Positions 46,203 to 55,645 of a DNA stretch of 64,000 nucleotides are shown piece by piece. Both the position numbers and the translations under genes were made by a program. The DNA lies in contig JBFFNE010000004.1 of the NCBI GenBank assembly GCA_041563315.1, forward strand, positions 4,976 through 68,975, given 5' to 3'. The notes below the pieces were generated by a model. That model had not been told where the DNA came from. It saw only the letters and a program-made list of their open reading frames with translations, and did no database searches. Positions within the stretch are counted from its first letter, which is position 1, and each line of letters starts with the position of its first letter. This DNA is from JBFEYJ01 sp041563315. GTDB lineage: Bacteria > Pseudomonadota > Gammaproteobacteria > Thiohalomonadales > Thiohalomonadaceae.

Positions 46203-46889
46203 CTAAAGTCCCTCACACAACGCGGGCGATACCATGGCGATGATGTCGTCAACGCCCATCTCGACAATGCTGGTGATGGAAATGAAGTTCTGGATGGCAT
46301 TGACGTTGGCATCCTCTTTCGATGCCTGACGGAGCCGTTTCATCAGTGCCAGATTGACGACTTTCAGCTCCCGGTATAGCTCCTGCAAACCGGTGAGTTT
46401 CCAGTCGGGCGTGCCGTGTGCCTGGTCCCTCTTGATGTACTGGCTAATGAGATAGGCGCCAACCATTCGCTGTACGGTCTCTGCTAGTGTGGCGAATGGC
46501 AGGTGTGAGTGAGTCATTGATTTAAGTCGGGAGAGGGTGGGGCAGGCACCCGAAGCCATGATCAGGCCGAACAGTGATTTGAGGATACTCTGCATATCGC
46601 AGTTCTTGAAATAGCTGCGTTCTTCGCTGTGCACCCAGACATCGGCCCGTTCAATAGAGGCGGTGTTGGCAAAGTGCAGCGCAATCTCCTCGAACTCCAG
46701 GGCTGCCGGACAATAGATATGTTGTCGCGCATCGAGTGCACAAATATCGCAGCGGTGGTTTTCAAGGCGGGTCCACTCCGGGTGTTCTTCGCCGTTGCGC
46801 GTGTCTGGGGTGTAGGGGCGGTCGATGTCCACCTGGTAACGGCGTTCTGTGCCATCGCTCAGCTGCAACTGGTAAGTAATCGTGCTCAT
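46203..46889 (-). CDS. Uncharacterised protein with Cys/His motif
   Basis: I do not recognise this 228-residue protein. The N-terminal half begins ITYQLQLSDGTERRYQVDID and holds HRCDICALDARQHIYCPAALEFEEIALHF (cysteines at about 48, 51 and 60, with nearby histidines), like a small metal site. A second cysteine pair (CDMQ and GACPTLSRLKSMTHSHLPFAT) lies in the middle. The second half is helical with KVVNLALMKRLRQASKEDANVNAIQNFISITS, followed by a conserved-looking VEMGVDDIIAMVSP end. No signal peptide or membrane segment. It sits between nth and phoH, all on the minus strand, 65 bases from the nth start. Possibly a regulatory or sensing protein; this is a guess. Confidence 0.7.
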   Translation of the reverse strand: MSTITYQLQLSDGTERRYQVDIDRPYTPDTRNGEEHPEWTRLENHRCDICALDARQHIYCPAALEFEEIALHFANTASIERADVWVHSEERSYFKNCDMQSILKSLFGLIMASGACPTLSRLKSMTHSHLPFATLAETVQRMVGAYLISQYIKRDQAHGTPDWKLTGLQELYRELKVVNLALMKRLRQASKEDANVNAIQNFISITSIVEMGVDDIIAMVSPALCEGL

Positions 46890-46922
46890 TTCTGTTGTAT
46901 GAGTTGGCGTTAATACGGGGGG

Positions 46923-48329
46923 TTAAAGCACTTCAGAGGCGTAATCGGCCAGACGCGAGCGCTCACCACGCATCAGCATGATATGACCGCTGTGATTCCA
47001 GTCCTTGAAGCGATCCACCACATAGGTCAGACCGGAGTTGGTCTCGGTCAGGTAGGGCGTGTCGATCTGGGCAATATTGCCCAGGCAGATGACCTTGGTG
47101 CCTGGACCTGCACGGGTGATCAGGGTTTTCATCTGTTTGGAGGTCAGGTTCTGCGCTTCGTCGATGATGATGTACTTGTTGAGGAAGGTGCGGCCGCGCA
47201 TAAAGTTGAGCGAGCGGATCTTGATGCGTTTGCTGAGGAGGTCCTGCGTGGCGGCGCGCTCCCAGTCGCTATTGTGCTCGGACTGGGTGAGTACCTCCAG
47301 GTTGTCCATTAATGCACCCATCCAGGGGGTCATCTTTTCCTCTTCGGTGCCGGGAAGGAATCCGATGTCTTCACCGACCGGCACGGTAACGCGGGTCATG
47401 ATGATCTCGGCGTAGCGCTGTTCTTCCAGCGCTTGCGCCAGGCCAGCGGCCAGGGTCAGCAGGGTCTTGCCGGTTCCCGCCTGTCCGACCAGAGTGACAA
47501 AATCGATTTCTGGATCCATTAGCAGGTTGAGGGCGAAATTCTGTTCGCGATTGCGTGCCGTGATGCCCCAGACGTTATGGCTCTGGCTGGTGTAATCACG
47601 GGTGGTCTCGATGATCGCCTCACCACTGTGTTTCTCCCTTACCACAGCCTGGAAACCGTCCTCTTCGGGAAGGTGGATAAACTGGTTGGGATACCACTCA
47701 TCAATCTCCGGACCGTTGAGCCGGTAAAAGGTGCGACCCTCTTCCTGCCATGAATCCATCTCTTTGCTGTGTTTGTCCCAGAAGTCGGCAGGCAGTTCGC
47801 TCATACCACGATAGAGCAGCTCCACATCTTCCAGCACCTGGTCGTTACGGTAATCCTCAGAGTGGATGCCGAGAATCGCGGCCTTGATGCGCATGTTGGT
47901 GTCCTTGGACACCAGGGTGACGCTGCGTCCCGGCTGAAATTGCTTGAGCGCCAGTGCCGTGCCGAGAATGGTGTTGTCTGATTTGCTGCCCGGCAGGGTG
48001 GAGGGGAGCTGGGCCTCCATAATCTCGGTCTGGAAAAACAGACTGCCGTTTGGCGCCTTGTTGCTGTTTGTCTGGCCACCCAGGGTAAGAGGGATGCCCT
48101 GGGAGATGCTTTCGGTGCTGATGTTGAGCATTAGCTCGTCCATAAAGCGACTTGCCTGGCGCGCGTTGCGTGCAACTTCCGAGTGCCCTTTTTTGTTGTT
48201 GTCCAGCTCTTCGAGTACCACCATAGGCAGGTAGATGTCATGCTCCTGGAAGCGAAACAGTGCTGTCGGGTCGTGCATTAGTACATTGGTGTCGAGGACA
48301 AAGAGGCGCTTGTCGCTGCTGCTGTTCAT
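46923..48329 (-). CDS. PIN-PhoH protein (PhoH2/YlaK type ATPase)
   Basis: A 468-residue two-domain protein. The PIN domain (about 1-150) has FVLDTNVLMHDP with Asp13 and DNTILGTAL with the later acidic residue; members are RNases. The PhoH P-loop ATPase (about 255-468) has Walker A GQAGTGKT at 282-289 and Walker B IIIDEAQNL near 393. Proteins with this layout (PhoH2) act as RNA helicase-nucleases in mycobacteria; the role in this organism is unknown. It appears to be a single-gene unit. Confidence 0.92.
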   Translation of the reverse strand: MNSSSDKRLFVLDTNVLMHDPTALFRFQEHDIYLPMVVLEELDNNKKGHSEVARNARQASRFMDELMLNISTESISQGIPLTLGGQTNSNKAPNGSLFFQTEIMEAQLPSTLPGSKSDNTILGTALALKQFQPGRSVTLVSKDTNMRIKAAILGIHSEDYRNDQVLEDVELLYRGMSELPADFWDKHSKEMDSWQEEGRTFYRLNGPEIDEWYPNQFIHLPEEDGFQAVVREKHSGEAIIETTRDYTSQSHNVWGITARNREQNFALNLLMDPEIDFVTLVGQAGTGKTLLTLAAGLAQALEEQRYAEIIMTRVTVPVGEDIGFLPGTEEEKMTPWMGALMDNLEVLTQSEHNSDWERAATQDLLSKRIKIRSLNFMRGRTFLNKYIIIDEAQNLTSKQMKTLITRAGPGTKVICLGNIAQIDTPYLTETNSGLTYVVDRFKDWNHSGHIMLMRGERSRLADYASEVL

Positions 48330-48373
48330 TCAAGGATTCCCTGTGATATTTAACGCGATTATTCTGCGTCAGG

Positions 48374-48844
48374 TTAAGTCAGTGCCTTTACCGCCTCAAG
48401 CACTTCTTCGACATGTCCATTGACCTTGACCTTCCGCCACTCATGGCGCAGCACACCCTTGGCATCAATAAGAAAGGTGCTGCGTTCGATGCCCATCACC
48501 TTTTTGCCATACATATTCTTCTCTTTAATCACATCGAACATCTGGCACAAGCTTTCATCCTCGTCTGAAAGCAGCTCGAACGGAAATCCCTGTTTGCTCT
48601 TGAAGTTCTCGTGAGACTTGATGCTGTCGCGGGAGACGCCGAGGATCTCTGTGTTGAGTTGCTGAAACTCCGGGTAATGGTCGCGAAAATCCTGGCCTTC
48701 ACTGGTGCAGCCGGGGGTGCTGTCCTTGGGATAGAAATAGAGTACTACTTTTTTTCCCTTGAGTTTCTTCAGGTTGATAGTTTGATCACCGGTGGCATGC
48801 AAACTGAAATCGGGCACTTTCTCGCCCAAGCTGACTTTGTTCAT
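48374..48844 (-). CDS. bcp: Thiol peroxidase of the Bcp/PrxQ family
   Basis: A 156-residue peroxiredoxin reducing peroxides with thioredoxin. The peroxidatic Cys46 is in STPGCTSEGQDFRD. The usual resolving Cys five residues on is absent (Gln51 region), so it is a 1-Cys or atypical form; Cys100 in ESLCQMFDV is a candidate alternative resolver. ATG 48844 with GGGAG before it is chosen; the frame is open to 49024. The neighbour gcvR and the divergent dapA keep the E. coli order. Confidence 0.93.
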   Translation of the reverse strand: MNKVSLGEKVPDFSLHATGDQTINLKKLKGKKVVLYFYPKDSTPGCTSEGQDFRDHYPEFQQLNTEILGVSRDSIKSHENFKSKQGFPFELLSDEDESLCQMFDVIKEKNMYGKKVMGIERSTFLIDAKGVLRHEWRKVKVNGHVEEVLEAVKALT

Positions 48845-49049
48845 ATTAACTCCCTGTGGTGTTAGTTGTGGAGGTGCGGGGTATTCGCTTATGACCGCAT
48901 ACCATTCACTATAGGATTGCTCGTCATTGTTGTCGCCCAACATGACAATGTCGTCTCCAGCACGGGCCCGGGATTCAGCATGGCAGGTGTGCTCATGACC
49001 CAAAAACTTGCCCGATAGACCCATTCTCCGAGTTTCATGACCTCGCTGT

Positions 49050-49066
49050 GCCCTCCCTCGGAGGGC
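49050..49066 (-). terminator. Stem-loop at the end of the gcvR-like gene
   Basis: GCCCTCC-CTC-GGAGGGC is a perfect 7-base stem with a 3-base loop, starting 12 bases after the stop of the GcvR-like gene. It has no T-run, so it may be a transcript end only with help or a processing site. Confidence 0.4.
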
Positions 49067-49077
49067 GGAAACCTGTG

Positions 49078-49620
49078 TCAGCCTTTGTTCGGCTCGAGAA
49101 TGCCGTCCAGATTGAGGTTATCGCAGAAATCGAGGAACTCTTCGCGCAGCCGTGCGATCGATATATTGGCCGGGATGTTGACCGTCATGTTGGCGGTGAA
49201 CATGGGTGTGCCGGTGTGGGCGGCACGGTAACTGTCGGTATAGAGGTCCTGTATATTGATATTGCGGTTGGAAAAGAATTCTGCAAGGTGGCTGACGATA
49301 CCCGGATGATCCAGTGAGATGACGTTGACGGCATAGGGGATGGTGGGCTCACCCTGGTGCTGGCTATCGGTGCGTCTCGTGGTGATCGTTAGATCGAGTT
49401 TTTGCTGCATACCCGGTAATTGGCTTTCCAGCTTGGCGATGGTATCCCAACTGCCCTCAATCATCATCAGGATGGCAAATTCACCGCCGAGGATGGTCAT
49501 GCGGCTGTCGAGGACATTTGCGCCGGCATCGGTGAGTGGACGGGTAAGATTCCTGACGATGCCGGGACGGTCATGGCCCAATGCCGAAATGACCAGATAT
49601 TGCTTGGCGGTTGCGGTCAT
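49078..49620 (-). CDS. gcvR: Two-ACT-domain regulator, GcvR-like
   Basis: A 180-residue protein with two ACT domains. The first is YLVISALGHDRPGIVRNLTRPLTDAGANVLDSRMTILGG (about 7-85); the second is YAVNVISLDHPGIVSHLAEFFSNRNINIQDL (about 96-175). GcvR of E. coli has this plan and restrains the activator GcvA of the glycine cleavage operon by protein contact. No gcvA is in the window. The start at 49620 has AGGAG upstream. It lies next to bcp and divergent to dapA, as in E. coli. Confidence 0.88.
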   Translation of the reverse strand: MTATAKQYLVISALGHDRPGIVRNLTRPLTDAGANVLDSRMTILGGEFAILMMIEGSWDTIAKLESQLPGMQQKLDLTITTRRTDSQHQGEPTIPYAVNVISLDHPGIVSHLAEFFSNRNINIQDLYTDSYRAAHTGTPMFTANMTVNIPANISIARLREEFLDFCDNLNLDGILEPNKG

Positions 49621-49881
49621 GGTTGTCTGTTCTCCTGCCTGGAGGTTGTTGATAGTCGGTGGCACGTCAATCAGGTGCGAGTCGAAGCTAGTCTACCACC
49701 ATTTTTTTCTTCCGCACCTCCTGTGAGGGGCGAGATCACGAGACGATAGACGAGGGGGGAAGCACGCTGCTTGCGGTCAGGTTATTTGCCAGGAGCGTCC
49801 GGCCTCGACATCTCCACCCTTGTCAGATACGGGGCGCGCAAGTACCATGCACGCTTATTTTTCCCCTTTCTGGAGAGCGGT

Positions 49882-50757
49882 ATGTTTCACGGCAGTATGG
49901 TGGCTTTGGTGACCCCCATGCGGGAGGATGGCGCGATTGATGAAAAGTGCCTCGCCCAGTTGGTGGAATTCCACGTCGAGAATGGTACCGATGCCCTGGT
50001 TGTGGTCGGCACCACCGGCGAGGCTTCCACCCTTGATGAGGAGGAGCATTGCAAGGTCATCCGCCAGGTGGTGGCGATGGTCAAGGAGCGCCTTCCGGTC
50101 ATTGCCGGAACAGGAGCCAATTCTACCCGAGAGGCGATTGATCTGACCCGCTGCGCGATGCAGGCCGGTGCCGATGCCTGCCTGCTGGTTACCCCGTATT
50201 ACATCAAGCCGACCCAGGAAGGTCTGTTTCGCCATTTCAAGGCGGTTGCCGAGGCGGTACCTGTTCCGCAGATCCTTTATAATGTCCCCAGCCGAACCGC
50301 CTGCGACATGAGTAACGACACGGTTGAGCGACTTGCCGGCATCGCAAACATCGTGGGTATCAAGGATGCTACCGGAGACATGGCGAGGGGCAAGGAACTG
50401 ATTGAGCGGTGCGGTGATCGCATCGATATCTATAGCGGTGACGACGCCACGACCCTGGAGCTTATGCGCCTGGGCGGCAAGGGGGGCATCTCAGTTACGG
50501 CCAATGTGGCACCGCGCGCGATGCATGAGATGTGTGCGGCGGCACTGGATGGGGATTTTGAGCGTGCCGAGGCGATTAACACCAAGTTGATGCCGTTGCA
50601 CAAAAGCCTGTTTGTCGAGGCCAATCCGATCCCGGCTAAATGGGCACTACACGAAATGGGGCTGATCCCGACCGGGATCCGTCTGCCCCTGACCGTGCTT
50701 TCCGAGCAATATCATGAACCGGTACGTCAGGCGATGAAACAAGCCGGCGTACTGTAA
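49882..50757 (+). CDS. dapA: 4-hydroxy-tetrahydrodipicolinate synthase
   Basis: A 291-residue TIM-barrel aldolase for the first step of the lysine/diaminopimelate branch. Schiff-base Lys161 in GIKDATGD, Tyr133 in YNVPSRT and Thr44-Thr45 in GTTGEAST all stand at the E. coli positions. The start at 49882 ([13 protein letters not shown]) follows GGAGAGCGG; the open frame from 49771 is rejected. It begins a plus-strand run with bamC, a metallo-hydrolase and purC. Confidence 0.97.
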   Translation: MFHGSMVALVTPMREDGAIDEKCLAQLVEFHVENGTDALVVVGTTGEASTLDEEEHCKVIRQVVAMVKERLPVIAGTGANSTREAIDLTRCAMQAGADACLLVTPYYIKPTQEGLFRHFKAVAEAVPVPQILYNVPSRTACDMSNDTVERLAGIANIVGIKDATGDMARGKELIERCGDRIDIYSGDDATTLELMRLGGKGGISVTANVAPRAMHEMCAAALDGDFERAEAINTKLMPLHKSLFVEANPIPAKWALHEMGLIPTGIRLPLTVLSEQYHEPVRQAMKQAGVL

Positions 50758-50769
50758 GAGGTTGAACCA

Positions 50770-51840
50770 TTGTTGAAGAAAATCATGCATGCGGCCATTA
50801 TGGCCTCCTTGTGTCTGACGTTGGTCGCCTGTAGCGGTGGGACCAGCAACAGCCGACTTGATTATAAGGAAGCTAAGCCCCAACCCGGTCTTGAAGTGCC
50901 ACCAGACCTGACCGCCCCTGTTAACACCGGGCTGGAAGAGATCCCCCAGCTTGAGTCCGGCATCGGCCCCGATGGGCAACAGGTGTTGCCTGTGCCTACC
51001 TGGATCCAGGTGCAGCGAGATGGTGTCGAGCGTTGGCTACTGCTCGATACTGCTGCCGAGCGGCTCTGGCCCAGATTGCGTGACTTCTGGCCTACTATGG
51101 GTCTGGAACTGGTGCTGGATGATCCCGCAGCAGGGTTGATGGAGACTGCGTGGGCGGAAAATCGTGCCGATGCGCCCAGCGGCTTTTTCGCCAGCATGGT
51201 GAAAAAGGTGTTTAAAAACGCCTATTCCGCCGCTACCCGGGACAAATACCGACTTCGACTGGAACGACGTGACGATGGCAAGGTCGAGCTGTTTGTGACT
51301 CACTACGGCCTTAAGGAAGTCATCGCCACCCAGTTTGAGGAAGTGGTAGAGACGGCTTGGGTGGTACGTCCATCCGATACGGAACTGGCCAATGAGGTGA
51401 TGAATCGCCTGGTGTTATTCCTTGGTGGCAGTGAGACGACGGCAAGGGAGGTTCTGGCCACACCTCAGGTTCAGGTATCTCGGGCACGTCTTGATGGTGA
51501 CACGCTGGTGGTAAACGAAGGGTTTGCCCGCAGTTGGCGCCTCACGGGCATTGCCCTGGATCGCCTCGGACTGGTGGTTGATGACCGAAACCGTTCAGAG
51601 GGGATCTACTATGTCAGCCAGGTTGACCTGCTTGAGGATGAGACCGGGCAGAGTAAAGGTTGGTTTGGCGGTCTGTTCTCACCCGATGATAAGCCGCAGG
51701 AGGGGGGGCTGGAGCGTCAGATTCTTCTGCATGGTGATGAGCAGAACACACGCATAACTGTGCGCGACACAGCGGGTAATCCCGACCATAGCGCCACGGC
51801 AAAAATGATTCTCAAGCGCCTGCAGGAGGCGTTGAAATAG
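50770..51840 (+). CDS. bamC: Outer-membrane assembly lipoprotein BamC
   Basis: A 356-residue lipoprotein of the BAM complex. The signal ends in LVAC, with Cys at about residue 21. An unstructured lasso region (DYKEAKPQPGLEVPPDLTAP) is followed by two helix-grip domains (DRVERWLLLD and later RITGIALDRLGLVVDDRNRS-type block). It starts with TTG 50770, 12 bases after dapA; GAGG lies before it and the lysines of the signal are then included. ATG 50785 is possible but leaves a signal with no positive end. The gene order dapA-bamC is common in gammaproteobacteria. Confidence 0.9.
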   Translation: MLKKIMHAAIMASLCLTLVACSGGTSNSRLDYKEAKPQPGLEVPPDLTAPVNTGLEEIPQLESGIGPDGQQVLPVPTWIQVQRDGVERWLLLDTAAERLWPRLRDFWPTMGLELVLDDPAAGLMETAWAENRADAPSGFFASMVKKVFKNAYSAATRDKYRLRLERRDDGKVELFVTHYGLKEVIATQFEEVVETAWVVRPSDTELANEVMNRLVLFLGGSETTAREVLATPQVQVSRARLDGDTLVVNEGFARSWRLTGIALDRLGLVVDDRNRSEGIYYVSQVDLLEDETGQSKGWFGGLFSPDDKPQEGGLERQILLHGDEQNTRITVRDTAGNPDHSATAKMILKRLQEALK

Positions 51841-51858
51841 AAGCGGACTGCTAACAAG

Positions 51859-52626
51859 ATGCGTTTCGCTCTGTTAGGCAGCGGCAGTCGGGGTAATGCC
51901 ACCCTCATCGAAGAGGGGGATACCCGCCTGCTGGTCGATTGCGGTTTTTCGATGCGCGAGGCAGAGCGGCGAATGGCGCTTCTTGGTGCCTCGCCGCAGC
52001 GGCTTAGTGCGATTCTGGTGACTCATGAGCATCATGACCACCTCTCTGGAGTGGGAGCATTGGCGCGCAAGTACCAGATCCCAGTGTGGCTCACCGCCGG
52101 CACCGAAGCTGCAGGAAAGAGGCGCCTGGGGGAGTTACCGCAGAGGGTTGTGCTGAACAGTCATAGCGACTTTGCCATTGAGGATCTGAACCTGCATCCT
52201 TTTCCTGTCCCCCACGATGCCCGCGAACCGTGCCAGTTTGTCTTCAGTAATGGCGACAAGCGACTCGGTCTGTTGACCGATACCGGGTGCTGCACACCAC
52301 ATATCGAACGGCAACTCGATGGCTGCGATGCATTAATTCTTGAAAGTAATCATGACCGACAGATGCTGGCCATGGGACCGTATCCGCCGGCCTTGCAGGC
52401 AAGAGTCGGTGGTAGCCAGGGCCACCTGAGCAATGACCAAGCTGCCGGGATCCTGCAGTGTATTGACAGCCGCTCGTTGCAGCATCTGGTCGCAGCCCAC
52501 TTGAGCGAAAAGAACAACACACCCGAACTGGCGGTCGAGGCGCTAAGCGGTGCGCTGGGGTGCGAACGGGAGTGGATTACGCTGGCGGATCAGGATGGTG
52601 GTCTCGGTTGGCGTGAAATTCGATAG
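51859..52626 (+). CDS. MBL-fold metallo-hydrolase (YycJ/WalJ-like)
   Basis: A 255-residue metallo-beta-lactamase-fold enzyme. The metal site is HEHHDH (His56, His58, Asp60, His61), with a further His in FPVPHDA and LLTDTG. The N-terminus [27 protein letters not shown] is typical of the YycJ/WalJ group, probable nucleases. The same gene lies between bamC and purC in pseudomonads. Substrate unknown here. Confidence 0.9.
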   Translation: MRFALLGSGSRGNATLIEEGDTRLLVDCGFSMREAERRMALLGASPQRLSAILVTHEHHDHLSGVGALARKYQIPVWLTAGTEAAGKRRLGELPQRVVLNSHSDFAIEDLNLHPFPVPHDAREPCQFVFSNGDKRLGLLTDTGCCTPHIERQLDGCDALILESNHDRQMLAMGPYPPALQARVGGSQGHLSNDQAAGILQCIDSRSLQHLVAAHLSEKNNTPELAVEALSGALGCEREWITLADQDGGLGWREIR

Positions 52627-52664
52627 AATCATCCAAAATTCAGAACGCTTCCAAGGAGCAGACG

Positions 52665-53378
52665 ATGGAAAAGAAGGCTGAACTTTATGCAGGCAAAGCA
52701 AAATCGGTCTACACCACCGATGAAGAGGATAAGTTGATCTTGCATTTTCGCAATGACACCTCCGCCTTTGATGGTGAAAAGGTCGAACAGCTCGATCGCA
52801 AGGGCATGGTCAACAACAAGTTCAATGCTTTCATCATGGCCAAGCTCGAAGAGGCCGGTGTCGAAACGCATCAGATCAAACTGCTTTCCGATGATGAGTC
52901 ACTGGTCAAGAAGCTCGATATGATCCCCATCGAATGTGTGGTGCGCAACATCGCCACCGGTTCCATCGTGCGTCGGCTCGGCGTGCAGGATGGCGTGGAC
53001 CTCAATCCACCAACTTTCGAATTCTTCCTCAAGAATGACGAGCTGCATGACCCGATGGTTAACGATTATCATATTCGCACCTTCGGCTGGGCAACCGAGG
53101 AGGAGGTTGCACTAATGAAGGAGTTGACCTTCAAGGTCAACACGGTGCTCAAGCAGTTGTTCCTGGATGCCGGCATGTTGCTGGTCGACTACAAGCTAGA
53201 GTTTGGCCGCTACCAGGGGCGTGTGGTGCTGGGCGATGAGTTCACCCCCGATGGCTGTCGCCTGTGGGACAGGGAGACGCGCAACAAGCTGGACAAGGAT
53301 CGCTTCCGCCAGGGGCTTGGCGGTGTGGTCGAGGCCTATGAAGAGGTGGCACATCGTCTTGGTGTCGAGCTCGGCTAA
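52665..53378 (+). CDS. purC: SAICAR synthetase
   Basis: A 237-residue enzyme of purine synthesis that joins aspartate to CAIR. The family starts are [31 protein letters not shown], then [17 protein letters not shown] and YKLEFGR...[13 protein letters not shown]. Length fits bacterial PurC. An AAGGAG site precedes the ATG, and a strong terminator follows. Confidence 0.97.
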   Translation: MEKKAELYAGKAKSVYTTDEEDKLILHFRNDTSAFDGEKVEQLDRKGMVNNKFNAFIMAKLEEAGVETHQIKLLSDDESLVKKLDMIPIECVVRNIATGSIVRRLGVQDGVDLNPPTFEFFLKNDELHDPMVNDYHIRTFGWATEEEVALMKELTFKVNTVLKQLFLDAGMLLVDYKLEFGRYQGRVVLGDEFTPDGCRLWDRETRNKLDKDRFRQGLGGVVEAYEEVAHRLGVELG

Positions 53379-53405
53379 CGCTTCCGGTGTTGCTGGATTG
53401 GCCAA

Positions 53406-53436
53406 GGGTGAACGGCACGGGCCGTTCACCCTTTTT
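53406..53436 (+). terminator. Rho-independent terminator after purC
   Basis: GGGTGAACGGC-ACGG-GCCGTTCACCC is a perfect 11-base stem followed by five T bases, 28 bases after the purC stop. Confidence 0.92.
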
Positions 53437-53561
53437 CGTTTCAGAGTCTTGATGAAAGGGCGGAACGGTGTGACAACCATCTATCTCCGCACGCCGGTTT
53501 TACGCTACAATTCCAAGCCAGTCGGATTAGAACTAAAAACATTCAATTAAATCAAAGCCAT

Positions 53562-55448
53562 ATGTCATCGAATTATACTGCCGAAGCTATTGAGGTCCTC
53601 TCCGGGCTGGAGCCGGTGCGCAAGCGCCCGGGGATGTACACCCAGACCGAGCGCCCTAACCACCTTGCCCAGGAAGTGATCGATAACTCGGTGGATGAGG
53701 CTGTCGCCGGACACGCCAAAACTATCGAGGTGACTCTGTTCCGCGATCAGTCGCTGGAGGTGAAGGATGATGGGCGCGGCATGCCGGTCGATATTCATCC
53801 GCGCGAGGGGATCCCCGGGGTGGAGGTCATCCTGACCAAGCTCCATGCCGGTGGTAAGTTTTCCAATAAGAATTACCAGTTCTCCGGCGGTCTGCATGGC
53901 GTGGGTGTGTCGGTGGTCAATGCACTCTCCTCCCGGCTGGATGTTTGGGTTCGTCGCGATGGCAAGGAGCACCACATTGCCTTTGGCGATGGCAAGAAGA
54001 TCTCCGAACTGAGTGTTACCGGTGATGTGGGCAAACGCAACAGTGGTACCACACTACGTTTCTGGCCTGACCCGCATTTTTTCGATTCTCCCAAATTCTC
54101 CGTACCGCGGCTCAAGCATGTGTTGCGGGCCAAGGCGGTACTCTGCCCTGGGCTGCGTATTAAATTCAAAGATGATCTTGGGGGAGAGCAGTACGAGTGG
54201 TACTACGAGGACGGCCTCAATGACTATCTGCTTGATGAACTGCAACAGGCCGAGCGCCTACCACAGGCCCCTTTTCTTGGCAGCATGGCGGGCACCTCCG
54301 AGGCTGTGGACTGGGCGCTGGTATGGTTGACGGAAGGAGGGGAGGCCGTTGCGGAGAGTTATGTTAACCTGGTGCCCACCGCCCAGGGTGGAACTCATGT
54401 CAACGGCCTGCGTACGGGGCTGACCGAGGCGATGCGAGAGTTTTGCGAATTTCGCAATCTGTTGCCGCGTGGAGTCAAGCTGGCACCTGAGGATGTCTGG
54501 GACAAGGTGAGTTATATTCTTTCGGTTAAACTGGAAGAGCCCCAGTTCTCGGGGCAGACTAAGGAGCGCCTCTCCTCGCGTGAATGTGCTGCCTTCGTCT
54601 CCGGCGTGGTCAAGGACGCCTTTTCTTTGTGGCTCAACCAGCATGTGGATCTCGGCGAGCAGCTCGCCGAGCTGGCCATCTCCAGCGCCCAGAGCCGTCT
54701 GCGTGCCGGCAAAAAGGTTGCACGCAAGAAGATCACTCAGGGCCCGGCACTGCCGGGCAAGCTGGCCGACTGTTCCAGCTCCGACCCGACCCGCGGCGAG
54801 CTGTTTCTGGTGGAAGGGGACTCGGCTGGCGGTTCCGCCAAGCAGGCGCGCGACAAGGAGTTCCAGGCCATCATGCCGCTTCGGGGCAAGATCCTGAACA
54901 CTTGGGAGGTCGACCCGGCCGAAGTGCTCGGCTCCCAGGAGGTACACGATATCGCCGTGGCGATCGGCGTCGATCCTGGATCAGACAAGCTCGATGGGCT
55001 GCGTTACGGCAAGATCTGCGTGCTGGCCGATGCCGATTCGGACGGCGCCCACATCGCCACCCTGCTGTGCGCCCTGTTTGTGCGCCACTTCCGCCCGCTG
55101 GTGACTGCCGGCCATATTTATATGGCAATGCCGCCGCTCTACCGCATCGATGTGGGCAAGGAGACCTTCTATGCCCTGGATGACAGCGAGCGCAAGGGGG
55201 TGCTGGACCGCATCGCTGCGGAGAAGAAGAAGGGCAAGGTCTCGGTGACCCGCTTCAAGGGCCTCGGTGAGATGAACCCTAAACAACTACGCGAGACTAC
55301 TCTTGCCCCCGATACCCGCCGCCTGGTGCAGCTCACCATCGAAGCGGGTGACGACACCAACCTGCTGATGGACATGCTGCTGGCCAAGAAGCGCTCCGCC
55401 GAACGCCGCTCCTGGCTTGAGGACAAGGGCAACATGGCCGAAGTTTAA
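53562..55448 (+). CDS. parE: Topoisomerase IV subunit B
   Basis: A 628-residue GHKL ATPase subunit of topoisomerase IV, which unlinks daughter chromosomes. It has EVIDNSVDEA and DDGRGMPVD of the ATP site, GGLHGVGVSVVNALS, and the TOPRIM domain LVEGDSAGGSAKQARD with DADSDGAHI. The length and PGMYTQTERPNHLAQEV start mark it as ParE, not GyrB. It is followed by repeat copy 3 and then parC. Confidence 0.97.
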   Translation: MSSNYTAEAIEVLSGLEPVRKRPGMYTQTERPNHLAQEVIDNSVDEAVAGHAKTIEVTLFRDQSLEVKDDGRGMPVDIHPREGIPGVEVILTKLHAGGKFSNKNYQFSGGLHGVGVSVVNALSSRLDVWVRRDGKEHHIAFGDGKKISELSVTGDVGKRNSGTTLRFWPDPHFFDSPKFSVPRLKHVLRAKAVLCPGLRIKFKDDLGGEQYEWYYEDGLNDYLLDELQQAERLPQAPFLGSMAGTSEAVDWALVWLTEGGEAVAESYVNLVPTAQGGTHVNGLRTGLTEAMREFCEFRNLLPRGVKLAPEDVWDKVSYILSVKLEEPQFSGQTKERLSSRECAAFVSGVVKDAFSLWLNQHVDLGEQLAELAISSAQSRLRAGKKVARKKITQGPALPGKLADCSSSDPTRGELFLVEGDSAGGSAKQARDKEFQAIMPLRGKILNTWEVDPAEVLGSQEVHDIAVAIGVDPGSDKLDGLRYGKICVLADADSDGAHIATLLCALFVRHFRPLVTAGHIYMAMPPLYRIDVGKETFYALDDSERKGVLDRIAAEKKKGKVSVTRFKGLGEMNPKQLRETTLAPDTRRLVQLTIEAGDDTNLLMDMLLAKKRSAERRSWLEDKGNMAEV

Positions 55449-55454
55449 AAATTT

Positions 55455-55619
55455 TTAACGCAAAGGGCGCAAAGACACAAGCCCGCAAAGCTCTAACGAG
55501 AAAATGCCATACAGGGATGAAGCAAAACAGGTTAAGGAAAGCTGGTGATTGCACAGGCCGATGACACAGCATTCGAGCTCGTTTTGCACCCTTTGCATCT
55601 TTGCGATCTTTGCGTTGAA
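55455..55619. repeat. Inverted-arm GCAAAG element, copy 3
   Basis: Left arm 55455-55490 (TTAACGCAAAGGGCGCAAAG then diverged units) and right arm 55582-55619, its reverse complement with more mismatches than in the other copies. The ~90-base centre is unrelated to copies 1 and 2. It fills most of the space between parE and parC, starting seven bases after the parE stop. Confidence 0.75.
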
Positions 55620-55645
55620 TAGCATTTAATGGATAGACCAAGTAG

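Noticed and set aside
48845..49024. N-terminal extension of Bcp by 60 residues
   Set aside because: No family member has it, the sequence is low-quality, and GGGAG lies before ATG 48844.
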